DNA from: Paraprevotella clara YIT 11840 | Lineage (GTDB): Bacteria; Bacteroidota; Bacteroidia; Bacteroidales; Bacteroidaceae | Length of the DNA stretch: 64,000 nucleotides | Direction: 5' to 3' | Assembly: GCF_000233955.1 (NCBI RefSeq) | Contig: NZ_JH376625.1 | Span: 106,776-170,775 of the forward strand | Shown: piece after piece, positions 52,764 to 61,388 of the stretch | How the letters are laid out: every line of letters begins with the position of its first letter | Position numbering within the stretch: the stretch's first letter is position 1 | The notes under the pieces: model-generated | The model's input: the letters and a program-made list of their open reading frames with translations, nothing else | The model's database searches: none | What the model was told of the DNA's origin: nothing | Made by a program: the position numbers and the translations under genes

Positions 52764-55226
52764 ATGAAGAAGATCTTACTTTTATTGTGCTTGTTCTTAG
52801 GCATGCAGACTTATGCCCAAGACGAGGTGAGAGAGTTGACTACGGTGATAAAGGTCACCCCGTCGTCTTCCGAGCGTTTCGACGTGGCGCAGTTGCAACT
52901 TGAACTCAACGGGCAGGGGATGCCTGAGAATGGGTTTGTTTGGGATGCAACTTCCAGTAGTTTCAAGGGCAAGTTGTCTTATAACCCTTACGAGGATAAC
53001 TTCATCCGGCTTTACATGCCGGACCAGTCGATTTCTTACGAAGGGCCGATACTTTTTGATTTCGGCAACCCGGAAATTACGACGGTGGAAGTGAATGCGG
53101 ATTTCTCTCCTTATCATTATGTGAGTTTCACGTCGGGCAGTCCGGAGGATTACAATGTAGAGTTGGATTATATAGGACTTTCCGATGGCAGCAGTTGGAA
53201 TAGCTCTTATCCCGGTGTGCAGATTCGGCAGATGGATGACGGCGAATATCTGCGTACAGGTGAGTACATTTATGAACTGTCTGCGTTTACGCCCGAAGGA
53301 ATCAGCGTAGATGTGAAAAACGGTAAAGTGACCGTAGAGGATGAAGATGTAGCTGTGACTACGGCGGAGAAATTGGATGATATGACACTGGTCACTTTTC
53401 AGGTCAAAGATGCTGAGGGGAAACCGGGCGAGGCCGAGGTCATTCTTCTCCAAGCGAATTTAGATTTGTCTACCGATGAACAGGGGAGCGTGCAGGGATA
53501 TCTTCAGCCCGGTACATATTACTATTATCCTGAGATGGAAGGAAACTATTTGGCTTCGCCTGCGACGGATTTGGCTACTTTTACGGCTTCAGGGAAAACT
53601 ACCACTGTGGATTATTCTTTCCAAGACAAAGGGTATAAACCCGTGACGTTCCGTACGGAGGGCGATGTGCAAAGCGGTAGCTTGATAATTTCGCCTGTGG
53701 GTATGGAGTATAATGAATTTTATGTGAATAATATAGACTTCCCTTATTCCGTTTACATGGTAGATGGCTTGTATAAGTATGTAGTGGAGCCCGGCTACAA
53801 CGCTAATACGAATTTCGAAACGGCTCATGGACTTGTGAATACGGCAGAAAACCGTGACGTGGTTTGCGCTTTCCATTCCTCCGATTATGGGACGATGCGT
53901 TTCAAGTTGAAAGGGGCGGAAGAAGGTTATGCCTATACGATTTATGCCATGAGCGGACAAGAAAGTCGGGCTACTGATTTCATGCCGGTTACAGGTGGTG
54001 ATGGAGTTTCCGGTACATGGGAGGCCGAGTTGGGTTTGAAAACCGGAGCATACACTTATGCGTTGGAAAGGCAGGATTATGCCACGCAGCAAGTAGACTT
54101 CCTGACACTCGGTGCGTTTGATATGGAGGAGCAGCAGGAGGTTGAGATAGATTTGTCAAAGACGGAGAGTGTGCCGGTCGAAATCTCCGTGGCGAATTTG
54201 CCGGACTTCATGGAAGGGCGGTCGTTCACGTGCGAGGTCAGTACGTCCCGGGGTGAAAGACTGTGGCAGTTCCGCATAGAAAGCGGAGAGACGAAGTTCC
54301 GGACCCGTTTGCCGGAAGGGGAATATGTTTTCAACTGGAACAGTTATTCCTCTTATTCGGGAGAAGATGGCATAGAGCTTGATTACGTGGCGCATGAGAC
54401 CGTAGAAGGTGTATCGGACAAGGTGGTATTGGACTTCAGTCGTCTGGCATATGCTCGTGTGAAGACCGTTGTGCCCGACGGATTGGAGGCGGATTATTGC
54501 AATGTGTCCACCGGAGGGGATTTCATCACTGAGATAGAATTCGAGGGCAGTAGTATGGCGACTTATGTCATACTCGACCCCGGTCAATATGACATACAGG
54601 CCACGGCTTCGGATTACGAAGGGGTTGATGTGCATGTATCCGATTTGCAGGCTGTGACATTGGAGGCAGGCCGTTTGACTGACGTGGAACTCAACATAGA
54701 CCGCAAGCAGGAGGGTATCTTGGTTGAACTGGAAGTAGAGAACGTAAAAGGGCACAATCTGGCAGGGGCTACCGTGACGCTGAATGGTAAAGTGTACCGG
54801 ACGAATGCTTCCGGTTATCTGACTTTGGCCGATGTGCGTGGTGACGAAATCCGTATGAAAGTGGAAGCTGAAGGCTACTTGCCTTTTGAAAAGGTGTATG
54901 CCGTGAGTGACATTTACCGTTATGTCGGAGAAACTTATATGAATGTGGTGCTTATGCCTAAGGGTGGTTCTTCTGTTTCAGCGGTCGAGACCGATGGTCC
55001 GTTAAGTGTGGAACGCACGGTCGTGGATGGTCGTATTGTCATTTCCAATGCCACGGATAAAGTCTGGAACGTGCGCTTGGTGTCATTGTCGGGAGCCGTC
55101 GTGGCACAGGACGAAGTGCCTGCGGGGACAACCGAATTGCAAGTGGGGCACTTGCGTAAAGGTATGTATCTCTTGAATTTGTATCGCGACGGAATACAGA
55201 AGACCATCAAGGTCATTAAGAAATAA
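52764..55226 (+). CDS. Large secreted surface protein with Por-type C-terminal tail
   Basis: 820 residues with signal peptide (MKKILLLLCLFLGMQTYAQ). The chain is beta-rich with no catalytic motif seen. Residues about 675-745 resemble a carboxypeptidase-regulatory-like or CNA-B-like fold (GHNLAGATVTLNGKVYRTN, then GYLPFEKVYAV). The final 75 residues (NVRLVSLSGAVVAQDEVPAG, then GMYLLNLYRDGIQKTIKVIK) match the type IX secretion tail pattern. Probable surface-displayed binding or adhesion protein; no family assigned to residues 20-670. Its promoter stands beside a G9 tract, hinting at phase-variable expression. Confidence 0.7.
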   Translation: MKKILLLLCLFLGMQTYAQDEVRELTTVIKVTPSSSERFDVAQLQLELNGQGMPENGFVWDATSSSFKGKLSYNPYEDNFIRLYMPDQSISYEGPILFDFGNPEITTVEVNADFSPYHYVSFTSGSPEDYNVELDYIGLSDGSSWNSSYPGVQIRQMDDGEYLRTGEYIYELSAFTPEGISVDVKNGKVTVEDEDVAVTTAEKLDDMTLVTFQVKDAEGKPGEAEVILLQANLDLSTDEQGSVQGYLQPGTYYYYPEMEGNYLASPATDLATFTASGKTTTVDYSFQDKGYKPVTFRTEGDVQSGSLIISPVGMEYNEFYVNNIDFPYSVYMVDGLYKYVVEPGYNANTNFETAHGLVNTAENRDVVCAFHSSDYGTMRFKLKGAEEGYAYTIYAMSGQESRATDFMPVTGGDGVSGTWEAELGLKTGAYTYALERQDYATQQVDFLTLGAFDMEEQQEVEIDLSKTESVPVEISVANLPDFMEGRSFTCEVSTSRGERLWQFRIESGETKFRTRLPEGEYVFNWNSYSSYSGEDGIELDYVAHETVEGVSDKVVLDFSRLAYARVKTVVPDGLEADYCNVSTGGDFITEIEFEGSSMATYVILDPGQYDIQATASDYEGVDVHVSDLQAVTLEAGRLTDVELNIDRKQEGILVELEVENVKGHNLAGATVTLNGKVYRTNASGYLTLADVRGDEIRMKVEAEGYLPFEKVYAVSDIYRYVGETYMNVVLMPKGGSSVSAVETDGPLSVERTVVDGRIVISNATDKVWNVRLVSLSGAVVAQDEVPAGTTELQVGHLRKGMYLLNLYRDGIQKTIKVIKK

Positions 55227-55269
55227 GGATCGGATATGGGGTGGGCTACCTGCCCTCCATATCCCCAAA

Positions 55270-55316
55270 AACTTCCGGCGCACTTGCAGAAGCAGGTGCG
55301 CCGGAAGTTTTTTTAA
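55270..55316. terminator. Bidirectional terminator between the surface-protein gene and dnaA
   Basis: 18-base arms (55270-55287, 55292-55309) with one mismatch and an AGAA loop; a T run follows on the forward strand and GTTTTTGG on the reverse. Confidence 0.85.
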
Positions 55317-55326
55317 GATAGAAAGC

Positions 55327-56733
55327 TTATCGTTGTTTCAGCAGCTTTTCTATTTCATCCATTTTGGATTTGAATGCCTTGTCTACGTGCAGCCGGTCTT
55401 CTACTACGCTGCAAGAATGCAATACCGTGGCGTGTGTGCGTTTTCCAATCAGCGAACCGATGCGGGCTAATGACAGATTGGTATGTTTTTGGGCCAAGTA
55501 CATGGCTATTTGCCGTACCTGCGCTACGGGTTGTTTGCGGCATTTGGTGAACACGTCCTCTTGCTTGACATTGAAGTACCCACACACTTTGTCGAGTATG
55601 AAATCTATGGTCACCGGTTTGTTCTCCTGTTTTACCGCACGTTTAAGAATCTGTTCCGCCAAAGGCAAGTCTATGTCGCGGTTCCATACGACGGAGTAAG
55701 CCATGAGAGAGTTGACGATACCTTCCAATTCGCGTACGCTGTCGTTCACGTTTTCCGAAACGAAGTCGATGACTTCTTCCGGTATTTTCAGGCCGTCCTG
55801 CCGTATTTTGTTTTCCAGAATATCATGGCGAAGCTGTTGGTTCGGCTTCTCCAGTTCGGCCAATAATCCCCATTTGAAACGAGTCAGCAGCCGTTCTTCC
55901 ATGCCTTGCAGGGCTGTGGGCGGTCGGTCGGATGTCAGGATGAGCTGTCGTCCGTTCTGGTGTAAATGGTTGAATATGTGGAAGAACGTGTTTTGGGTCT
56001 TGGTCAGACTGGCAAATTCCTGCACATCGTCGATAATCAGTACGTCGATAGTCTGGTAGAAGTTGATGAAGTCGTTTACGGTGTTTTTCCGTACGGAATC
56101 CGTGTATTGCACCTGAAAAAGGTGGGCGGAAACGTACAGCACACGCTTTGTAGGGTGAAGTTCTTTGATCTTGGCCCCGATAGCGTTTACCAAATGAGTC
56201 TTTCCCACACCGGAAGCTCCGTAGATAAACAAAGGATTGAATGTAGACTGTTTCGGATGTTCGGCTATAGCCTGCCCTACGGAGCGGGGCAGTTTGTTGC
56301 TTACTCCTTCGATGAAGTTTTCAAAACTGTAGTTTCGGTTCAACTGAGGATCCAAATCCTGAGGCATGGGAGCCTGCAACGGACTGGGCGCCCTGTTGCT
56401 ACCCGTTGCCTGTATCTTGGCACGGGGCGTCAGAGGCTGTGTGTTGACCGGCTCGATGTCTACGGTCAAATGATGGGTCTGGTCTACCATCAGGCTGTAT
56501 TTCAACTGCGTTCCTTCTCCGAAAACTCGTCGTACGACGGAGAATATCAGTCGGCCGAAATGTTCCGACAAGAATTCATAAAAATACTGGCTTGGCAAGC
56601 CGAATGTCAGTACTTGCTTCTCGAAAGAGATGGTCTGAATCGGTTCAAACCATGTCCTGTATTGTTTCTCGTCTACATTATTGCGAATGATGGGCAGACA
56701 ACGTTCCCATAACGATTGCGCTGAACCTTCCAT
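55327..56733 (-). CDS. dnaA: Chromosomal replication initiator DnaA
   Basis: 468 residues. Domain I at the start (SAQSLWERCLPIIRNNV), AAA+ core with Walker A FIYGASGVGKTHLVNAIG and Walker B DVLIIDDVQEFA, and the DNA-binding domain IV signature RIGSLIGKRTHATVLHSCSV. It binds the replication origin and opens it. The 298-base gap upstream is AT-rich, yet I saw no cluster of the 9-base DnaA box TTATCCACA there, so an origin is not claimed. Confidence 0.97.
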   Translation of the reverse strand: MEGSAQSLWERCLPIIRNNVDEKQYRTWFEPIQTISFEKQVLTFGLPSQYFYEFLSEHFGRLIFSVVRRVFGEGTQLKYSLMVDQTHHLTVDIEPVNTQPLTPRAKIQATGSNRAPSPLQAPMPQDLDPQLNRNYSFENFIEGVSNKLPRSVGQAIAEHPKQSTFNPLFIYGASGVGKTHLVNAIGAKIKELHPTKRVLYVSAHLFQVQYTDSVRKNTVNDFINFYQTIDVLIIDDVQEFASLTKTQNTFFHIFNHLHQNGRQLILTSDRPPTALQGMEERLLTRFKWGLLAELEKPNQQLRHDILENKIRQDGLKIPEEVIDFVSENVNDSVRELEGIVNSLMAYSVVWNRDIDLPLAEQILKRAVKQENKPVTIDFILDKVCGYFNVKQEDVFTKCRKQPVAQVRQIAMYLAQKHTNLSLARIGSLIGKRTHATVLHSCSVVEDRLHVDKAFKSKMDEIEKLLKQR

Positions 56734-56959
56734 TAGATTTTGTGTTTATCCGATGAACTTCCTATATACTTCTACGCTGCAAATTTCGCAATATTCCGCG
56801 ATAAAAACAAGCCTTCAGTTCAGGACGAGATGCTAAAGACGTTTTAATTCCCTTGCAGTCAGAATGATAAAAAATAAAAAAATAAAATTGTGCTTTTTGC
56901 TTGCTTTTCTCTAAGTGTTTGTCTTGCCGGAGGATAGGCTTTCCGGGGGAAGCCGGGAC

Positions 56960-57001
56960 GGAAAATACAAAGCCGGACACCTTAATCGGGTATCCGGCTT
57001 T
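56960..57001 (-). terminator. Terminator after the MCE gene
   Basis: AAAGCCGGA (56969-56977) and complement (56993-57001), extended by imperfect pairs; on the reverse strand followed by TTTGTATTTTC. Confidence 0.7.
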
Positions 57002-57031
57002 ACAAGCCTTGCGGCCTCTGTTTTTTCGAGG

Positions 57032-57922
57032 TTAGTTCTTACGTCCGAAAAGCGAGAAGTGTACGTAGCGTTTCGGATTTTCTTTCAAATCTATAAGCAG
57101 GTTGTTGGCACTGCCCGCCGTATGAGTCAGATTGTTATACAAAGCACTGTCGTTCAGCAGTAGTCCCAACGTATTGTCTTTGCGGTTCATTTTCTCGGTC
57201 ATGAGCTGCACATAGCCCAATGTCGTGTCTACTTTGCTTAAAGTGGCTTGCAGATCCAGTTCGTTTATATGGTCGGTCAGGGTAATGACGTTGTCGCCTA
57301 TACGGCTCATCTTTCCCGTCAGTTCCGGCAGGTCGTTACGCAGAAGCAGATTCAGTTGTCGGCTACTCTGGTTCAGGTTGGCCGTAATGCTTTGGGCGTT
57401 TTCCATAATACTTGGTAAATTCGGGTTGGCAGCCAACGTATTCAATGTAGTCAGCAGCGTGTCCACTTTGCCCATGATTTGTTCCACTTGCGGGACGATG
57501 TCGGCGGCCTTGTCCATCAGTCCCTTGGTGTCGTCTCCCTGTATGGTGTCGCCCGGAGCGTAATGCCCGTCTTCGGGGTTGCCCAATAAAAGGTTGAGGT
57601 TACATCCCCCCAACATTTCAGTAACCAGTGTGCCTTTTGTACCCTTGGGCAGGCGCATGCTTTCGTCTACGCTGATTTCTACCAATACGTGCCCCGGCAG
57701 TTGGTAATTATAAAGGATATCGCGCACCGTACCTATTTTATATCCGTTGGCCAACACCGGGCCGGACTTGGCCAATCCTTTGATGTCCGAAAATTCTATG
57801 TAATAGGAATTGCTGGACTTGAACAGGTTAATGCCTTTCAAGAAGTTGAGTCCGATAAAGAGTGCGGCGATAGCCACAGCGCCGGTCAAGCCGATTTTAA
57901 CTTCTTTCGTAAAGTATTTCAT
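57032..57922 (-). CDS. MCE/MlaD family lipid-transport protein
   Basis: 296 residues: one N-terminal membrane helix (IGLTGAVAIAALFIGLNFL) and an MCE domain (NSYYIEFSDIKGLAKSGPV, VLANGYKIGTVRDI), then a helical tail (NQSSRQLNLLLRNDLPELTG). MCE proteins form rings in the periplasm that move lipids between membranes; the matching ATPase and permease genes are not here. It begins 14 bases after the amidase stop, linking it to the envelope gene upstream. Confidence 0.92.
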   Translation of the reverse strand: MKYFTKEVKIGLTGAVAIAALFIGLNFLKGINLFKSSNSYYIEFSDIKGLAKSGPVLANGYKIGTVRDILYNYQLPGHVLVEISVDESMRLPKGTKGTLVTEMLGGCNLNLLLGNPEDGHYAPGDTIQGDDTKGLMDKAADIVPQVEQIMGKVDTLLTTLNTLAANPNLPSIMENAQSITANLNQSSRQLNLLLRNDLPELTGKMSRIGDNVITLTDHINELDLQATLSKVDTTLGYVQLMTEKMNRKDNTLGLLLNDSALYNNLTHTAGSANNLLIDLKENPKRYVHFSLFGRKN

Positions 57923-57936
57923 AAGTTTCTCAACGT

Positions 57937-59187
57937 TTATTTGTTCTTTTTATATTCGGAGATGGCTTCAGAGAGTTCCATCTTTTGGCCGTTTTTAAAA
58001 GCCACGATAAAAGCCCCTTCAAAATCTTCTTTTATTTTATTGCGTATTTTAATGGCTTCCTGGTAGTCGGTAGTTGCCCCGTACGTGTACTTATAATAAG
58101 CCCCTTCTTTATAGAAATCTATCGGAGAAAGGTTTTTGAAACGGGAACTGCCCGCAGGAATCTGTCGGGTGGAAGCCTGGATTTGTATTTTGAATACAGG
58201 CCGGGAGTCCGTGGCCGGTTGTTCCTGCTTTTTCTCCTCCGGTTCTGAGGTTGAAGGCTTATCGCTGTTTTGGGTCAATACGCCGATGTCGCTTTCGGGG
58301 GTATCCGTTACGGCACCTTCCACGGCTTGCGTTTCATCGCTTTCCGCTTGTAGGACATCCTTTTCCGCTCCCGTTGTCTTTCCTTTCGTATGCTGTCTTT
58401 TATAAGAAAGGAAGGCGTTATAAATGCTTTGGCTCATTTTACGGATACCGTTTTGTGAGTTGAGGAAAGCCTCTTCATCGTGTGTAGAAATGTAGCCCAA
58501 TTCAATCAATACGCTCGGCATGCTTGTTTCCCGTAATACGAGGAACCCTGCCTGATGCACGCCTTTGTCCGGTCGTCCGCCGGTTGTCCTGAACTCTTTT
58601 TGGATTTGTTTGGCAAAATCTACACTCTGAGCCATGTATTTGTCTTGCATCAGTTCGAAAATGATGTAACTTTCCGAAGACTTCGGGTCGAATCCCTGAT
58701 AACGTTCCTTGTAGTCGTCCTCCACCAGGATTACGGCATTTTCCCGTTTGGCCACTTCCAGATTCTCATCGGCGCGGGCCATACCCAGCGTGTAGGTTTC
58801 AGTTCCCCGGCCTATCGCCTTGCCCGGCAAAGAATTCGTATGTATGGACACGAACAGGTCGGCATTCGCCCGGTTGGCGATTTCCGCCCGTCGTCCCAAC
58901 GGAATGAACACATCGGTCTTTCGGGTATAAATCACTTTTACGTCCGGACAATTTTCTTCCACCAGTTTGCCGAATGCCTTTGCTACAGACAGGTTGATGT
59001 TTTTCTCGCGGGAGAAACGGCCTATGGCACCGGGGTCTTTCCCGCCGTGCCCTGCGTCGATGACCAAGGTGAAACGGTCTGTTCCGGCCGGTGCGGCCGA
59101 GGCATATAAAAACTGTGTCTCTCCGGCGTATGCCAAAAGAAACACGAAAAGGACTTTTATAATCGTTATCGTTTTTTTTAGTTCCAT
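57937..59187 (-). CDS. N-acetylmuramoyl-L-alanine amidase with C-terminal SPOR-like domain
   Basis: 416 residues from ATG 59187 (MELKKTITIIKVLFVFLLAY), the start that yields a signal peptide; the frame extends 25 codons up with no such feature and through the -7 box. Amidase_3 domain: FTLVIDAGHGGKDPGAIG (zinc His), DLFVSIHTNS (zinc His) and MPSVLIELGYISTHDEEAFL (catalytic Glu). The C-terminal 80 residues (VFKIQIQASTRQIPAGSSRF, AIKIRNKIKEDFEGAFIV) look like a SPOR-type domain that targets septal peptidoglycan. It cuts the amide between MurNAc and the peptide, probably in cell separation. Confidence 0.92.
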   Translation of the reverse strand: MELKKTITIIKVLFVFLLAYAGETQFLYASAAPAGTDRFTLVIDAGHGGKDPGAIGRFSREKNINLSVAKAFGKLVEENCPDVKVIYTRKTDVFIPLGRRAEIANRANADLFVSIHTNSLPGKAIGRGTETYTLGMARADENLEVAKRENAVILVEDDYKERYQGFDPKSSESYIIFELMQDKYMAQSVDFAKQIQKEFRTTGGRPDKGVHQAGFLVLRETSMPSVLIELGYISTHDEEAFLNSQNGIRKMSQSIYNAFLSYKRQHTKGKTTGAEKDVLQAESDETQAVEGAVTDTPESDIGVLTQNSDKPSTSEPEEKKQEQPATDSRPVFKIQIQASTRQIPAGSSRFKNLSPIDFYKEGAYYKYTYGATTDYQEAIKIRNKIKEDFEGAFIVAFKNGQKMELSEAISEYKKNK

Positions 59188-59194
59188 TTTGTTG

Positions 59195-59202
59195 CAAAGA
59201 TA
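59195..59202 (-). promoter_or_regulatory. -7 box (TATCTTTG) very close to the amidase start
   Basis: Reverse-strand TATCTTTG ends only seven bases before the ATG at 59187, so transcription would begin at or next to the start codon. Confidence 0.45.
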
Positions 59203-59406
59203 GTGTAAGTCGGGTGTAATTCGGCTGGCCCGAATTTGCAGACTACCGCCTATCTCGTGCAAATATAATAGATTTTCAGGTAAGAAACGCCTTATTTTTA
59301 TGCTTTTCTGTAGGGAGTCCCTGAGATTTTAATAGATTTTATCAGTCTGCCGGTCGGGCATATCCTTTCTTTTCGCTATATTCGCACCGTCATTAACTGA
59401 AGGCTC

Positions 59407-61350
59407 ATGAAAAATAATCTGAGGAAAACTTGTGTATGTATTTCAGCCTTGTGCATGGTCGGTGCCGTATGGCCGGTTGCCATGCAGGAGAAAGATGCCG
59501 TTTCCGTAAGTGCAGTTAGGAAACCGGAAACGAGGGCGTCTTTTTCTGCTACCGAAGAACGTCTGGGACGAGGAACCGTAGCTGTCAGGCTATCGCCCGA
59601 TACGGTCACGGTGAGTTGGCGTTATTTGTCCTCCGATCCGGTGCGTACGGTATTCAATGTGTATCGCGATGGCCTGTTGGTCACTCCTAAACCTGTGGCC
59701 GTTTCCACACAATTTTACGATTATAACCCCTCCCGGGGAAAATCGGTATATGAGGTACGTCCGGTGATAGACGGTTGTGAAAAAACGTCGTCCGGCGGTA
59801 AATGGACGCTTCCGGCCGATGCTCCGTGCGGTTATGTCAACATCCCGTTGCAACAACCGGAGCCGCAGACGATGCCCGACGGTGAGGTTTGCACCTATAC
59901 GGCCAACGATGCGTCTGTCGGTGATTTGGACGGCGACGGGGATTTTGAGATTGTACTGAAGTGGGAGCCTTCCAATGCCAAAGACAACTCCCACAGCGGT
60001 TTTACCGGAACCGTGTTTTTGGATGCGTATGAATTGGACGGCACCCGTCTGTGGCGTATCGATCTGGGGCGTAACATCCGTGCGGGGGCGCATTACACCC
60101 AGTTCATGGTGTATGACCTCGACGGCGACGGACGGGCTGAAGTCACGGCCAAGACCGCAGACGGCACGGTGGACGGCCGGGGACATACGATGGGCGACCC
60201 CTCGGCGGACTACCGGGTGGGGGCGCAAGAACCGGTGGAAGGCCGGAAGGGGTATATCGCTTCGGGACCGGAGTTCCTGACCGTGTTCGACGGGAAGACG
60301 GGCGCGGCCTTGCAGACGGTGGACTATGTCCCTCCGCGCGGACGGTTGGAAGACTGGGGCGACAATTATGCCAACCGCAGCGAACGGTATCTGGCGGCTG
60401 TGGCCTACTTGGACGGGCGGCACCCGAGCGTGGTGATGTGCCGGGGATATTATACGCGCAGTGTTTTGGCGGCTTTCGATTGGGATGGCAAGCGGCTGAC
60501 GTCGCGTTGGGTGTTCGATACGGATTCCGCCCGTTGGGCTTCGTACGCAGGGCAGGGGAACCATAACCTGCGTGTGGCCGACGTAGACGGTGACGGTTGT
60601 GACGAAATCACATACGGCTCGTGTGCGATAGACCATGACGGGACGGGGCTGTACAATACCGGCTTCGGTCATGGCGACGCCTTGCACCTCACGGCTTTCG
60701 ACCCCTCGTCCGACCGCTTGCAAGTGTGGGATTGCCACGAGAACAAGCGCGACGGGAGCGATTTCCGCGATGCCGCGACCGGAAAGGTCATCTTTCAACT
60801 CCCGGCTGCCAAAGACGTGGGGCGTTGCATGGCGGCGGACATCGACCCTACGAATTACGGCGTGGAGATGTGGTCGTCGGCTTCCGGAGGCATACGGAAT
60901 ATAAAAGGAGAGGTGGTTTGTGCCGCGCCACGGGGCTTGCCGATGAACATGGCCGTATGGTGGGACGGTGATTTGCTGCGCGAGATGTTGGACCATGAAA
61001 CGGTGAGCAAGTACGACTGGGAGGCAAAGGCTTGCCGTCCGCTGGCGACGTTCGACGGATGCAGTTTCAACAACGGGTCGAAAAGCAATCCTTGTTTGCA
61101 GGGCGACATCTTGGGCGACTGGCGCGAAGAGGTCGTGGTGCGCACGGCGGATAATACGGCTTTGCGCGTGTATGTGTCCCCGCTTCCCACTCCTTACCGT
61201 TTCCATACGTTTTTGGAAGACCGGCCTTATCGGCTCAGTATCGTAACGGAAAACGTGGCTTATAACCAACCCACACAGCCCGGCTTCTATTTCGGTGCGG
61301 AATTGGAACGGAGCGGCAAGCTTTTCCGGGGGTATCAGTTTGGAAAATGA
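59407..61350 (+). CDS. Rhamnogalacturonan lyase, family PL11
   Basis: 647 residues with signal peptide (KTCVCISALCMVGAVWPVAM). PL11 landmarks: LGRGTVAVRLSPDTVTVSWR at the start of the mature part, DGDGDFEIVLKWEPSNAKDN, NYANRSERYLAAVAYLDG, VVMCRGYYTRSVLAAFDWDG and RVADVDGDGCDEITYGSCAI. DxDxDG loops show the calcium-dependent eight-bladed propeller of the family. It splits the rhamnose-galacturonate backbone of pectin by beta-elimination outside the cytoplasm. The GH97 gene follows 38 bases later. A -7-like TATATTCG at 59377 is one base off consensus. Confidence 0.94.
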   Translation: MKNNLRKTCVCISALCMVGAVWPVAMQEKDAVSVSAVRKPETRASFSATEERLGRGTVAVRLSPDTVTVSWRYLSSDPVRTVFNVYRDGLLVTPKPVAVSTQFYDYNPSRGKSVYEVRPVIDGCEKTSSGGKWTLPADAPCGYVNIPLQQPEPQTMPDGEVCTYTANDASVGDLDGDGDFEIVLKWEPSNAKDNSHSGFTGTVFLDAYELDGTRLWRIDLGRNIRAGAHYTQFMVYDLDGDGRAEVTAKTADGTVDGRGHTMGDPSADYRVGAQEPVEGRKGYIASGPEFLTVFDGKTGAALQTVDYVPPRGRLEDWGDNYANRSERYLAAVAYLDGRHPSVVMCRGYYTRSVLAAFDWDGKRLTSRWVFDTDSARWASYAGQGNHNLRVADVDGDGCDEITYGSCAIDHDGTGLYNTGFGHGDALHLTAFDPSSDRLQVWDCHENKRDGSDFRDAATGKVIFQLPAAKDVGRCMAADIDPTNYGVEMWSSASGGIRNIKGEVVCAAPRGLPMNMAVWWDGDLLREMLDHETVSKYDWEAKACRPLATFDGCSFNNGSKSNPCLQGDILGDWREEVVVRTADNTALRVYVSPLPTPYRFHTFLEDRPYRLSIVTENVAYNQPTQPGFYFGAELERSGKLFRGYQFGK

Positions 61351-61388
61351 GAATATGGAAAATCATATGAACTAAAAATGAAAAAGCA

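Noticed and set aside
56734..57031. AT-rich gap upstream of dnaA considered as replication origin
   Set aside because: No cluster of TTATCCACA-like boxes was seen, and dnaA is not beside dnaN or other origin markers here.
59590..61269. Reverse frame of 559 codons opposite the PL11 lyase
   Set aside because: Long only because of the codon pattern of the real gene; rich in Arg/His/Pro without domain likeness.
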